Assembly: GCF_004115155.1 (NCBI RefSeq)
Contig: NZ_RDSM01000002.1
Location: 992,001 to 1,056,000, forward strand
DNA: 64,000 bases
Source: Granulicella sibirica
GTDB lineage: Bacteria; Acidobacteriota; Terriglobia; Terriglobales; Acidobacteriaceae
Direction of reading: 5' to 3'
Each line of letters begins with the position of its first letter. Position 1 is the stretch's first letter. Below the pieces are notes generated by a model. That model was given only the letters and a program-made list of their open reading frames with translations. It was not told the origin of the DNA and searched no databases. A program made the translations under genes and the position numbers. Of the stretch, positions 17,701 to 26,562 are shown in pieces.

Positions 17701-18719
17701 AGAAGCTCCGCCGCGAAGAGGAGACCTCCGCCCTCGGCATCCAGCACGAGGAACTCTCCGAGACTCGCGCTCAGGCCGTCGCCACCGCCTCCCGTCTTTC
17801 GTCTGAAGCCACCCAGCTCCGCGCCGCTATGGCTGAACTCGACGCGAGGCTCCGCCACCTCCGCACCGAAACCGAGTCCCTCCGCGAGCAGCGCGCCAAC
17901 CACACTGCTCGCGCCGCCCGCCTTACCTCTGACATCGAGCACATGGAGGCAACCAGCCTCAACGATCTTGGCCTCCCCGCCACCGATCTGCGCGCCGACA
18001 CCACTATCGCCCGAATTGAAGGTGAAGCCCTTTCCTTTGAGGAAGAAGAGTCCCGTAACTTAAAGCAAAAGCTTGAGGCCATGGGCCCCGTTAACATGAT
18101 GGCCCTCGAGGAATACAACGAGACCGCCGAGCGCCACGCCTTCCTGGAAACCCAACGCAAGGACCTCCTCGACTCCATTCAGAACACCCAGGAGTCCATC
18201 AAGGAGATCGACGACGTCTCCCGCGTCAAGTTCGAAGAGGCCTTCAAGGTCATTAACGATAACTTCTCCGTCACCTTCACCAAGCTCTTCGGCGGAGGCC
18301 AGGCGTTCATGAAGCTCACCGAGCCCGAAAATACCAACGAGTCCGGCATCGACATCGTCGCCAGCCCCCCGGGCAAGAAGCTCCAGAACATCCTTCTCCT
18401 CTCCGGTGGAGAAAAGGCCCTCACCGCCCTTTCGCTCCTCGTCGGCATCTTCCAGTTCCAGCCTGCCCCCTTCTGCGTGCTCGACGAAGTCGACGCCCCG
18501 CTCGACGAGACCAACGTAGGCCGCTTCGCCAAGCTCATCGCCGAGATGTCCGCGAACACCCAGTTCGTCGTCATCACCCACAGCAAACGCACCATGAGTC
18601 AGGCCGACGTCATCTACGGCGTCACCATGCAGGAGCCCGGCGTCAGCAAGATCGTCAGCGTCAACCTCGGAGCCACCAACCGCAACCGTCAGGACGACAA
18701 CTCCCGCCGCGTAGCGTGA
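14796..18719 (+). CDS. smc: Chromosome segregation ATPase SMC
   Basis: The 1307-residue condensin subunit that loops and organises the chromosome with ScpA/ScpB. The start MLKLKKVQILGFKSF is the canonical SMC N-terminus; the frame upstream is not SMC-like. Walker A is G33-S40 (GPNGCGKS), the signature motif LSGGEKALTALSL lies near 1201, and Walker B VLDEVDAPLDE near 1229. Long coiled coils flank a hinge at about 600-760. Two oddities: an acidic, Ala/Pro-rich insert of about 75 residues (about 89-180) between the first head strands and ELTITRRLFRSG, and an in-frame 51-nt palindromic repeat in the hinge (residues about 680-697). It is longer than the usual 1150-1200 residues. Confidence 0.96.
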   Translation: MLKLKKVQILGFKSFCDRTEVQLSGEGIAAIVGPNGCGKSNISDAITWVLGEQSAKSLRGIKMEDVIFAGTRDRKPTGMAEVSLTLVDPEVYDSNSPEPDDETLEAPTPITGDWDESQLRQQHAAETEEAVAEAQPGTLIEGEAKPAPASEADPNAEASLTENPNNVVLKIRRRKFGRAPIRAGELTITRRLFRSGDSEYLLNGKICRLRDIQDIFMGTGLGGESYAIIGQERIGQLLSSKPADRRGIIEEAAGITRFKTKKRLAELRLESARQNLSRVNDIFEEVTKQMGTLKRQAAKAERYTAIRDELRTRLRVVLASRLSQLDHELATATTAISTLATQIDAQAADLETMDAQHTEGVRSGYALDQQIRETNTAANQSAVELERSTARAAANTDRVAELTSRLAQGQDDLAAARAQLATLAGDLEQHRAFAETASAESGESRAEAQRQQQLAQEGVRALASAEQQAEQNRRAIMQLVQRISQTRNEETQAAAALAGLERESERLLTESDHARQELATLGLQRGQVKLSFEDVTDRLKRLESEISSYRAQLDQARQQEGQSKRKGDQLRGEQATLNGRRNALESLIREHSYSTDTVRNIFRAHTNRAKQNPGAPSAAPVGTLADFLEVDGKYEKIVDEFLRDELNYIVVRNWEDADTSVQLLQKEVAGRATFLITTNEGAPPSTPASSSSKVGSPNVPEAEGLIPLRDCIRINPPADAPNFAANIESILPKLSNGYITPDTETARTLAVQYPDAYFLSPSGESFQHLTVTGGRPSAQGPLALKRELSEVQSKVDAAQKALAGTDKQTTDLQHQIADLNTEIENRNHDRRDAERESANSGAALRQMESEVARLERRLQDWSITTERNKDARNQKSDLIARRQQDAEALEVERTALEVKLGDVQSQLEELRSEREHLQQSAAAASAALAALEERRRNAAANLEQTTRLYNGQQQRIQQLDQQLTAAASEKLRREEETSALGIQHEELSETRAQAVATASRLSSEATQLRAAMAELDARLRHLRTETESLREQRANHTARAARLTSDIEHMEATSLNDLGLPATDLRADTTIARIEGEALSFEEEESRNLKQKLEAMGPVNMMALEEYNETAERHAFLETQRKDLLDSIQNTQESIKEIDDVSRVKFEEAFKVINDNFSVTFTKLFGGGQAFMKLTEPENTNESGIDIVASPPGKKLQNILLLSGGEKALTALSLLVGIFQFQPAPFCVLDEVDAPLDETNVGRFAKLIAEMSANTQFVVITHSKRTMSQADVIYGVTMQEPGVSKIVSVNLGATNRNRQDDNSRRVA
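16835..16885. repeat. Palindromic repeat inserted in frame in smc
   Basis: The left arm GGGTGCCCCACCTTCG (16835-16850) and right arm TAAGGTGGGTTCCCC (16871-16885) are an imperfect inverted repeat. The element is 51 bp, exactly 17 codons, and encodes a Pro/Ser-rich stretch. A degenerate relative is at 6724-6770 in an intergenic region. Confidence 0.5.
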
Positions 18720-18729
18720 GAACTCAAGC

Positions 18730-21195
18730 CTAGGTGGGCGTTCGCAGCAGCAAGTAAGCTCCCGCGAACCCGAACAGCACATCCGGCGTCCACGCCGCCA
18801 TCATTGGAGGCAGCGTATTCACATTCCCCATCGCCTCGAATGTATTCGAGATCACCCAGTAGAGAATCGCAATCCCAATCGCGGAGGCCATACCGGCCAG
18901 GCCTCCGCGCTTCCCCATCGAGAGCGCGAAAGGAATCGCCAGCGCCGCCATAATGAAGGTCATCAGCGGATAAGCCAGCTTGTGGTTGAGCTGCACCTTC
19001 AACCGCATCGTATCGAAGCCAGACTGCTTCAAGTCTGAGATGTAGCGTTCCAGCTCGCCATAACTCATCTCCTGCGATTGCAGATCTTCCTTCTTGAAGT
19101 AACCCGGCTGCTCGCGAATCTCCGGAAATGTAGCTCGATCGAATTTCTGATAGCCCGAGACCGTTTCACCCGCAAAGGTTCTCGTCCACCCGTTATCGAA
19201 CACCCACCCATTTACCCCGCTATCCCATCGCGCCGACGCGGCAAAGATCCTTCGCTGCAGATTGAACGTTGCCGGTTGAAACTCAAAGACAGTAAGGTTC
19301 GCGAAGACGTTCCGGTCCGGATCAAAGAACTGGTAGTAAAAGATCCTCGCGGGGTCCGGGCTCTGGACCGCTGTCCCACTCCCACCCGTCAGCCCTACCG
19401 GCAGCTTGACAGCAGGCATGCTCACCGGCTGAGCCATCCCCGAATCCTGCCCCGAAATCCACTTCCTCTCCGGCCTGAGGAACGTCTGCGCCGGCTTCCC
19501 CTTGATCTCCGACCGGAGCGCCTCCTGTCTCCGATTCGCCGCCGGCAGATAAAGCTCGTCGAACGCGAACAGCCCGCCCGCGATCACCACGCTCAGCACA
19601 AGCACCGGCGCGATGATCCGATAAATGCTGATCCCTGTGGCCTTCATCGCCGTCAGCTCCGACGTCCTGCTCAACGCCCCAAACGTCAATAGAGCCGCCA
19701 CCAGCGAGCAGAGTGGAACCACCCGGTCCAGGATGAATGGAAGCAGATTCAGCAGGTAGTTCCCCACCGTCACCACAGCCGTCTTATTCCGGATGATGTC
19801 TCCAACCAGGTCGAAGAACGTAAAGATTACAAACAGGGCCGAGAACGACAGCAGCACGATCCCGAAGTTCATCCCGTACTCGCGCATCACGTACTCATCC
19901 AGCAGAAGCGGAAACCGGAAATGCAGCGCACTCCTCAGCCTGCGCAGCCTGTACACGATCAGCGCATCCACGCGCTCGCGTCTATGTCCGGGCGTCTCTT
20001 CAGCCGCATCCGACCCGAACCTGCCCGGAAGCAGCCCTGCAAGGTAAGAACCGGCACCCGACACCGCCGCCAGCACCGCCCCTCCCCGCGACATCTCCTG
20101 CAGCAAAAGTATCCCGACACCCGCGAACAGCAGGTTTGCCCCCCAGACTCCAAGGAACGGAGGTAGCTTCCCCTGCCGCGCCAACGCTCCGCCGACCAGC
20201 GCCAGGAAGTAGTAAATGAACACCAGCAGGATCGTCAGCACGAACCCTGTCGACTTGCCCCCGCGCTTAGACGACAGCCCCAGCGGCACGCCCACGAGCA
20301 TCAGCACAAGACAAGCAAATGGATACGAGAACCGCCGGTTCAGCTCGATCCGGAACGGCCTTGCCGCCTTCGCATCCGCCTGCGTGGCGTTCTTGTAAAG
20401 CTCCGGCATCGACAACGCGAGCAGAGGCGTGTCCATCCGTGACACCCTTGGCTCATCCTGCGCTCCCGACTGCAGCGGTACATCCGAGGTAGCAAATGTC
20501 GAGATGTCGTACTGATCCGGATTCGCCGTCGCTACCTGGTGCTGACCGCCGTTCAATAGATGCATCCTGGCCTGCTGCGTCCCGTCACTCGCCGTCCCAT
20601 TCACCACGATCGCCGAATCTGCCGTCGTCACGTTCGGGCTTCCCGGCTTCGTCAGGTCCGCGACAAACACATGCCGCCAAAGCGCCGCGCCTGCCGCCGG
20701 AGTCACATCCTGCACGTAAAGCACCATGTTCTTGAAGTCTTCATAGAAGACCCTGGGCTGCACCTCGAACGAGGCCTGCGTCGTCTTCAACTCGTCCTGG
20801 AGAGCAAGCAGCGCAGCCGCCGACCGTGGAGCCAGATAGAGCGAGTTCACCAGCCCAAGCCCAAGCGCCGCCACCGACACGATCGATACGATCTTCACGA
20901 AATCGAACGCGCTCATCCCGCAAGCGCGCATCGCCGTAATCTCGCTATCCGCCGCCAGCCGCGATAGCCCAAGCAGAATCCCCACCAGCACGGCCATCGG
21001 AATCGTAACCGTCAGTGCATCCGGCAGGAGATAGGCAACGATCCGCATCACCTCGCTCAACGAGGCCGAATCCCGCACCACCAGGTCGACGATCTTCCCT
21101 AACCGCCCCACGAAAAGCACGAACGTAAATAGGGCCACTCCCAGAAAGGCATGGGAGACGACCTCGCGAAGAATGTACCTGGTAAAGATCCGCAT
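18730..21195 (-). CDS. LptF-LptG fusion, LPS export permease
   Basis: LptF and LptG are normally separate YjgP/YjgQ permeases that, with LptB2, extract lipopolysaccharide from the inner membrane. This 821-residue chain carries both. The first unit (about 1-370) starts MRIFTRYILREVV and has helices around LTVTIPMAVLVGILLGLSRL and the characteristic SEITAMRACGMS. After a linker (about 375-430) a second unit begins at YVMREYGMNFG with its own SELTAMKATGIS near 510, a periplasmic beta-rich part and C-terminal helices. Each half has the normal six-helix layout, so it may be a functional single-chain heterodimer. It is convergent with smc, stops 10 nt apart. Confidence 0.9.
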   Translation of the reverse strand: MRIFTRYILREVVSHAFLGVALFTFVLFVGRLGKIVDLVVRDSASLSEVMRIVAYLLPDALTVTIPMAVLVGILLGLSRLAADSEITAMRACGMSAFDFVKIVSIVSVAALGLGLVNSLYLAPRSAAALLALQDELKTTQASFEVQPRVFYEDFKNMVLYVQDVTPAAGAALWRHVFVADLTKPGSPNVTTADSAIVVNGTASDGTQQARMHLLNGGQHQVATANPDQYDISTFATSDVPLQSGAQDEPRVSRMDTPLLALSMPELYKNATQADAKAARPFRIELNRRFSYPFACLVLMLVGVPLGLSSKRGGKSTGFVLTILLVFIYYFLALVGGALARQGKLPPFLGVWGANLLFAGVGILLLQEMSRGGAVLAAVSGAGSYLAGLLPGRFGSDAAEETPGHRRERVDALIVYRLRRLRSALHFRFPLLLDEYVMREYGMNFGIVLLSFSALFVIFTFFDLVGDIIRNKTAVVTVGNYLLNLLPFILDRVVPLCSLVAALLTFGALSRTSELTAMKATGISIYRIIAPVLVLSVVIAGGLFAFDELYLPAANRRQEALRSEIKGKPAQTFLRPERKWISGQDSGMAQPVSMPAVKLPVGLTGGSGTAVQSPDPARIFYYQFFDPDRNVFANLTVFEFQPATFNLQRRIFAASARWDSGVNGWVFDNGWTRTFAGETVSGYQKFDRATFPEIREQPGYFKKEDLQSQEMSYGELERYISDLKQSGFDTMRLKVQLNHKLAYPLMTFIMAALAIPFALSMGKRGGLAGMASAIGIAILYWVISNTFEAMGNVNTLPPMMAAWTPDVLFGFAGAYLLLRTPT

Positions 21196-21229
21196 GAATA
21201 GATGTGCTGCCTTCAGTGTAGACGTTGCG

Positions 21230-23443
21230 TTATTGAAATCGACGAAGCCGCAGCGAGTTCACCAGCACACTCGTGCTCGAAAGTGCCATCGCAGCCGAAG
21301 CCAGCACCGGACTCAGCAAAACATGAAAGTGCGGATACAAAACCCCCGCCGCAACCGGCAGCCCAAGGATGTTGTAGATCGTCGCCCACCACAGGTTCTG
21401 CTTCATTGTCCGCACCGCCCGCCGCGCCAGCCGGATCGCATCCGGAATCGCCGTCAGCGCAAGCGATCCCGAAGGACTCATCAGGACAATATCCCCGGCC
21501 TCCCGCGCCAGGTCCGTTCCCGACCCAATCGCAAATCCTGCATCCGCCTGTGCCAGCGCCGCCGCATCGTTCGTTCCGTCTCCCGCCATCGCCACCCGAT
21601 GCCCCGCCCCCTGCATCGCCCGGATAAACTCCATCTTCCCCGCCGGAAGCAGCCCCGCATGCACCGCATCCCCCACGATCCCGAGCTCCCCCGCTACAGA
21701 CGCGGCCGCCTCCACCCGATCCCCGGTCAGCATGTGCACTGCAACCCCAAGCCCCCGCAGTTCTCCCAACGCCAGCGCAGCCGAGTCCCTGACCACATCC
21801 TCTGCCTGCAAGGTCAACACATGCTTCCCATCAACCGCCAGATGCACCAACGTCGCTCGCGCACCAGGCTCCGCCACCCGAACCCCAGCCTCCGCCAGCA
21901 TGGCGTCATTTCCCAACACAACCCGCAAGCCACCAACGCTCCCCGAAACACCCATCCCCGGCTCTACCGCAACATCGTCAATATCAACCGATCCACCCAC
22001 ATACCGCACCACTGCCCGAGCCAGCGGATGATTCACCCGCGCCTCTAGCCCCGCCGCAATCTCCAGAAACCGCTGTCCCTCAGCCTCGGAGATCCCATCC
22101 GCAAACCGCACCCCAACAATCCGCGGTTCGCCCACCGTCAGCGTCCCCGTCTTATCCAGCCCAATCACATCCACTCGAGCCAGCCGCTCCAGCGCTTCCC
22201 CACCCTTGATCAGCGTCCCCCGCTGCGCCGCTCTCCCAATCGCCACCGTCACCGCCGCCGGTACCGCCAGCCCCATCGCGCACGGACAAGCAATCACCAG
22301 CACCGCAACCGCCGCCGACACCGCCCTCGGCAGCATCCTCACTCCAAACCCACCCACCCCCATCCATACGAGGAACGTCGCCGCTGCGAGCCCAAGCACC
22401 ACCGGCACAAACACCGCCGAAGCCCGATCCGCCATCCTCTGCATAGGAGCCCGGCTCGTCTGCGCCTGCTCCAGCAGCCTCTGCATCTGCGCCAGCACCC
22501 CCGCTGCTCCAACATTCGTAGCCCTCACCGTCAGCGGTCCATCCAGGTTGATCGTCCCCCCGATCACCTCATCCCCCACCGACCTCATCACCGGCACCGA
22601 CTCGCCCGTCAGCAGCGATTGATCCACCGCCGATCGCCCGCCTATGACAACCCCATCCACCGGAACCCGGTCTCCCGCCCTCACCGTAACCAGATCCCCC
22701 GCCAGCACCTCCGCCAGCCCAACCTCCCGCTCCACCCCGTCCCGAACCAGCAAAGCCGTCTCCGGCCTCAGCCCCGCGAACCCACGCAGCGCATCCGTAG
22801 CCCGCCGTCGCGCACGCGCATCCAGGACCGACCCCAGCAGAAGAAACGCCAGGATGAACACCACCGCCTCAAAGTAAACATCCGGAGCCAGCCCCACCCG
22901 CTCGAACGCCCCCGGAAACGCCGTCGCCGCCAGCGAATACCCAAACGCCGCCAGCGTCCCGATCGCCACCAGCGTATTCATATTTGTCGACCCATACCGC
23001 GCCGCCGACCAAGCCCGCGAATATGTCTGCGGACTCACAAACCCCATCACCGCCACAGTCAGCACAAGCAGAAACCACCGAGCCACACCCGCCGAGGCAC
23101 CCCCGCCGCCCATCAGCGACATCGACACCACCATCGCCACCACGGCCGCCGCAAGCGCCAACCCCGCCCGAAGCTTCAGATGAGGCTCCCGATCCTCACT
23201 CACCGCCTCGCCGGCATCTTCAGCAGGCAGCGAAGCCTCATATCCTGCCTCCGCCACCGCCCCCAGCAGCGCCTCCAGACGAACCGCAGCCGGGTCATAC
23301 GTCACCATGGCCTTGTTCGCCAGCAGGTTCACCTCAGCCGACCCAACCCCAGGAACCTCACGCAGCGCCACCTCCACGTGATGCTGGCAGGCAGCACACG
23401 TCATCCCCCCAATAGGCAGCGTGATCTGTTCCATGGCGCTCAT
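21230..23443 (-). CDS. copA: Copper-translocating P1B-type ATPase
   Basis: A 737-residue Cu+ exporter of the inner membrane. One N-terminal metal-binding domain has C15 and C18 (GGMTCAAC). The P-type ATPase core follows: TGES at 279-282, the copper-specifying CPC at 386-388 in the membrane, the phosphorylated D430 in DKTGTLT, HP at 472-473 and GDGTND at 621-626 (the family more often has GDGIND). The start at 23443 overlaps the copZ stop as ATGA, so translation is coupled; ATG at 23434 is an alternative. The frame continues upstream through copZ but only in shadow. It acts together with the small chaperone encoded just before it. Confidence 0.94.
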   Translation of the reverse strand: MSAMEQITLPIGGMTCAACQHHVEVALREVPGVGSAEVNLLANKAMVTYDPAAVRLEALLGAVAEAGYEASLPAEDAGEAVSEDREPHLKLRAGLALAAAVVAMVVSMSLMGGGGASAGVARWFLLVLTVAVMGFVSPQTYSRAWSAARYGSTNMNTLVAIGTLAAFGYSLAATAFPGAFERVGLAPDVYFEAVVFILAFLLLGSVLDARARRRATDALRGFAGLRPETALLVRDGVEREVGLAEVLAGDLVTVRAGDRVPVDGVVIGGRSAVDQSLLTGESVPVMRSVGDEVIGGTINLDGPLTVRATNVGAAGVLAQMQRLLEQAQTSRAPMQRMADRASAVFVPVVLGLAAATFLVWMGVGGFGVRMLPRAVSAAVAVLVIACPCAMGLAVPAAVTVAIGRAAQRGTLIKGGEALERLARVDVIGLDKTGTLTVGEPRIVGVRFADGISEAEGQRFLEIAAGLEARVNHPLARAVVRYVGGSVDIDDVAVEPGMGVSGSVGGLRVVLGNDAMLAEAGVRVAEPGARATLVHLAVDGKHVLTLQAEDVVRDSAALALGELRGLGVAVHMLTGDRVEAAASVAGELGIVGDAVHAGLLPAGKMEFIRAMQGAGHRVAMAGDGTNDAAALAQADAGFAIGSGTDLAREAGDIVLMSPSGSLALTAIPDAIRLARRAVRTMKQNLWWATIYNILGLPVAAGVLYPHFHVLLSPVLASAAMALSSTSVLVNSLRLRRFQ

Positions 23444-23634
23444 TCGGCCTGCGCCGGGTAACCCGCCTTCGCCAGCGCTGCAAGCACCACCTCCGGCGCA
23501 GCCTCCGTCTTCACCCGCGCCGCGCCGATCTGCACCTCTTCCGCCTCTGTCCCCGGAATCTTGTTCAGCGCCATCGTCACCCGCCGCACGCAAGCCCCGC
23601 AGTGCATATTCTCGATCTTCAACGTCTGTACCAT
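23440..23634 (-). CDS. copZ: Copper chaperone, heavy-metal-associated domain protein
   Basis: A 64-residue single-domain HMA protein starting MVQTLKIENMHCGACVRRV, with the CxxC metal site at C12 and C15. Its size is that of CopZ chaperones, which hand Cu+ to CopA. It overlaps the start of the copA-type ATPase by 4 nt. The start at 23634 excludes about 39 upstream codons lacking family similarity. Confidence 0.88.
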   Translation of the reverse strand: MVQTLKIENMHCGACVRRVTMALNKIPGTEAEEVQIGAARVKTEAAPEVVLAALAKAGYPAQAE

Positions 23635-23723
23635 GCTCTTTCGATGCCCCCGCCCACGCCACGGGTTCACCCACAGGGAAACCCCACCCTCCGCACCCGC
23701 ATCGTACTGTGTGAGGTAAGCCC

Positions 23724-23918
23724 ATGAGCACTGATGTGAGCACCAACCCACAGATCAATCACGATGACAGCACCAACCGTCTTGAAACCGACGCTCAGAA
23801 GATCGACCATCTCGCTGACGACGCAGCGTCCAAGGCTTCGAAAATTCAGAGCCACTCCGAGAAGTCCGACACCGTAGGCGGAGTCCGCTCCAACAGCGGC
23901 GGCCTCTTCACCAAGTAA
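23724..23918 (+). CDS. Small hydrophilic protein of unknown function
   Basis: A 64-residue, polar, charged protein (many Asp, Ser, Lys) with no membrane segment or recognised motif. The ATG at 23724 has GAGG about 9 nt upstream, and a strong terminator follows the stop at 23937, which together support it as a real gene. It diverges from copZ and converges on sdhB. It looks intrinsically disordered; a stress-type small protein is possible but not shown. Confidence 0.55.
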   Translation: MSTDVSTNPQINHDDSTNRLETDAQKIDHLADDAASKASKIQSHSEKSDTVGGVRSNSGGLFTK

Positions 23919-23936
23919 TCTGTAACCGGAAACACC

Positions 23937-23964
23937 AAGGGCGTGGCCATCGAGCCACGCCCTT
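23937..23964. terminator. Intrinsic terminator between the small ORF and sdhB
   Basis: An 11-bp perfect stem AAGGGCGTGGC / GCCACGCCCTT with loop CATCGA, followed by TCTCCTTT on the plus strand. It can serve the small plus-strand gene and, on the minus strand, the end of the sdh operon at 23983. Confidence 0.85.
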
Positions 23965-23982
23965 TCTCCTTTGACCCACTCT

Positions 23983-24738
23983 CTAATGAGTAAAGAAGTC
24001 CTTCAACTGCTGCACGATCACATCCCGGCTCACATCCGAGATCGCCTCCGTCAACGGCAACTGCTTCGGGCAGGCCTGGACGCAGTTCTGCGCATATCCA
24101 CACTCCTGCACACCGCCATCTCCCGCCAGCGCCCGAAGCCGTTCTTCCTTCAGCACCTTCCCCGTAGGGTTGTTGTTGAAGAGCTTCACCTGTGCAATCG
24201 TAGCCGCCCCAACGAACCCCGTAGCATCGTTGAACTGCGGGCAGACCTCCATGCAGATCGTGCACGAGATGCAATTTGACAGCGGATAAAGCTCTTCCTG
24301 CAACTGCGGAAACTGCCTCGGACCTGACCCAAGGTCATACGTCCCATCCACCGGAACCCACGCCTTCACCGCTTTCAGATTCTCGAACAGCACCGACCGG
24401 TCCACAGCAAGATCTCGCACCACCGGAAACTTCGACAACGGAGCCAGAGTGATCGGCTGCTCCAGCTTGTCCACAAGCGCCGAGCATGCCATCCGCGCCT
24501 TGCCGTTGATCAGCATCGCGCACGACCCGCAGATCTCCTCCAGGCAGTTCGAGTCATACGCAACCGGTGTCGTTGCTTTTCCCTCCGTCGTCGTCGGGTT
24601 CAGCGCAATCTCTCCAAGCAGCGACGTGATGTTCATGTTCGCCCGGTACGGAATCTCGAACTTCTCCGTCACCGCCCCGCTGTCCGGCGTGGCCTGGCGC
24701 TTGATTTCAACCTTGATCGTGCGACCCGCAGTAGCCAT
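23983..24738 (-). CDS. sdhB: Succinate dehydrogenase iron-sulfur subunit
   Basis: The 251-residue electron-transfer subunit of complex II, carrying electrons from the flavoprotein to quinone. The ferredoxin-type [2Fe-2S] cysteines are C65, C70, C73 and C85 (SNCLEEICGSC). The cluster ligands for [4Fe-4S] and [3Fe-4S] are C156, C159, C162 and C166 (CISCTICMEVC) and C213, C219 and C223 (CGYAQNCVQAC). Third gene of sdhC-sdhA-sdhB, 12 nt after sdhA. Confidence 0.95.
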   Translation of the reverse strand: MATAGRTIKVEIKRQATPDSGAVTEKFEIPYRANMNITSLLGEIALNPTTTEGKATTPVAYDSNCLEEICGSCAMLINGKARMACSALVDKLEQPITLAPLSKFPVVRDLAVDRSVLFENLKAVKAWVPVDGTYDLGSGPRQFPQLQEELYPLSNCISCTICMEVCPQFNDATGFVGAATIAQVKLFNNNPTGKVLKEERLRALAGDGGVQECGYAQNCVQACPKQLPLTEAISDVSRDVIVQQLKDFFTH

Positions 24739-24750
24739 AACTCTTACCCC

Positions 24751-26523
24751 TTATGCCGTTGCCGCATAGTTACGTGCCCGCGGTGTGATGTGGCTGATAT
24801 CGACCTCTTCAAACTCGAACGCCGGCGCGCCATCCTTGAACCCGGCCTTCGTCGTCTTGAGGAACTTCTCGTCATTGCGCTCCGGAAAATCAGGCTTGTA
24901 ATGCGCCCCGCGCGATTCATCCCGCAGCCGCGCTCCCTGCACAATCACGCGCCCAAGCTCCAACATGTTGTAAAGCTGCCGCGTGAACGCAAAGCTCGTA
25001 TTCGCCCACTGGCTCTTATCGGAAAGATTGATGTTCTTATACCGCGCCAGTAACTCGACGATCTTCGCATCCGCCTCATCGAGCCCCGCGTTATACCGAA
25101 TGATCGTGGCATGCTTGGTCATCGTCTCCCCAAGCTCACGCCATATCTTGAACGGATTCTCTGTCCCGGTCGAGCTCAGTAGGGCGTCATTCTTTTCCTT
25201 CTGCCTCTGTAACTCCGCCGCATGCCCGCCATCGCCTTCCATCGCAGGCAATGCCTTCGCATAAGCCATCGCATTCGGTCCCGCGACAAATCCGCCATAG
25301 ATACACGACAGCAGCGAGTTAGCCCCAAGCCTATTCGCTCCATGGATCGAGTAATCCGCCTCACCCGCCGCAAACACGCCCGGAACATTCGTCTGCTGGT
25401 TGAAGTCCACCCATAGCCCGCCCATCGTGTAGTGCATGCCGGGGAAGATCTTCATCGGCACTTCGCGCGGGTTATCCCCAACGAACTTCTCGTAGATCTC
25501 GAGAATGCCTTCCAGCTTATTCAACCGCGCCGCAGGCAGATGGGTCAGGTCGAGATACACCATCGGCTGCCCATCGATCCCCATCCCATGCTCATACACC
25601 ACCTTGAAGATCGCGCGTGTAGCCACATCGCGCGGCACAAGGTTCCCGTACTTTGGATACCACTCTTCGAGGAAGTACCAGCGCTCTCCCTCAGGAATCG
25701 ACCGCGCCAGCCTCTTATCGTTCTTATCCTTCGGAACCCAGACGCGCCCACCCTCGCCACGCGCCGACTCCGACATCAACCTCAGCTTGTCTTCCCCAGG
25801 AATGGCAGTAGGATGCACCTGGATGAACTCTCCATTCGCATAGAAAGCACCCTGCTGGTATAGCGCCGACTGAGCCGACCCGGTACACACCACCGAGTTA
25901 GTCGACTTACCGAAAATAGCCCCGTTCCCACCGGTGCAAACGATGATCGCGTCCGCAGGAAACGTCTTCGTCTCCATCGACCGCAGATCCATCGCGGCGA
26001 TCCCACGGCATGCGCCCTTCGAGTCCAGCACAGCCGAAAGAAACTCCCAGCCCTCGTACTTCGTTACCTTACCCTCAGCCTCATATCGGCGAACCTGCTC
26101 ATCCAGCGCATACAAAAGCTGCTGCCCGGTTGTAGCGCCAGCAAACGCCGTCCGCTGGTAGAGCGTCCCACCGAACCGCCGAAAATCCAGCAGTCCTTCC
26201 GGCGTGCGATTGAACGGCACACCCATGCGATCCAGCAGATCGATGATCGCCGGACCCTGCGCCGTCATCTGCTTCACCGGCGTCTGGTTGGCAAGGAAAT
26301 CTCCGCCATAGATCGTGTCATCGAAGTGCTTCAGGACGCTGTCTCCCTCGCCCTTCAGATCCTTCGCCGCATTGATTCCGCCCTGAGCGCACACCGAGTG
26401 CGACCGCTTCACCGGCACGATCGAAAACAAATCAACCGTCCCACCAGCCTCGGCGATCTTGATCACAGCCGCGAGCCCCGCGAGCCCGCCGCCAACAACG
26501 ATAATCCGTGGACCTGCCGCCAT
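24751..26523 (-). CDS. sdhA: Succinate dehydrogenase flavoprotein subunit
   Basis: The 590-residue catalytic subunit oxidising succinate to fumarate with covalently bound FAD. The FAD fold starts IIVVGGGLAGLAA. H42 in RSHSVCAQGG is the expected flavin-linking histidine. The active-site segment HGANRLGANSLLSC and a FHPTAI-like VHPTAIPGEDKLR are present. It groups with the B. subtilis-like three-subunit enzymes, as its companion is a single cytochrome b subunit. 39 nt after sdhC. Confidence 0.95.
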   Translation of the reverse strand: MAAGPRIIVVGGGLAGLAAVIKIAEAGGTVDLFSIVPVKRSHSVCAQGGINAAKDLKGEGDSVLKHFDDTIYGGDFLANQTPVKQMTAQGPAIIDLLDRMGVPFNRTPEGLLDFRRFGGTLYQRTAFAGATTGQQLLYALDEQVRRYEAEGKVTKYEGWEFLSAVLDSKGACRGIAAMDLRSMETKTFPADAIIVCTGGNGAIFGKSTNSVVCTGSAQSALYQQGAFYANGEFIQVHPTAIPGEDKLRLMSESARGEGGRVWVPKDKNDKRLARSIPEGERWYFLEEWYPKYGNLVPRDVATRAIFKVVYEHGMGIDGQPMVYLDLTHLPAARLNKLEGILEIYEKFVGDNPREVPMKIFPGMHYTMGGLWVDFNQQTNVPGVFAAGEADYSIHGANRLGANSLLSCIYGGFVAGPNAMAYAKALPAMEGDGGHAAELQRQKEKNDALLSSTGTENPFKIWRELGETMTKHATIIRYNAGLDEADAKIVELLARYKNINLSDKSQWANTSFAFTRQLYNMLELGRVIVQGARLRDESRGAHYKPDFPERNDEKFLKTTKAGFKDGAPAFEFEEVDISHITPRARNYAATA

Positions 26524-26562
26524 ATCTCGTCTCTTTCTATCGAACTCTAGTGCGCCAATGCA

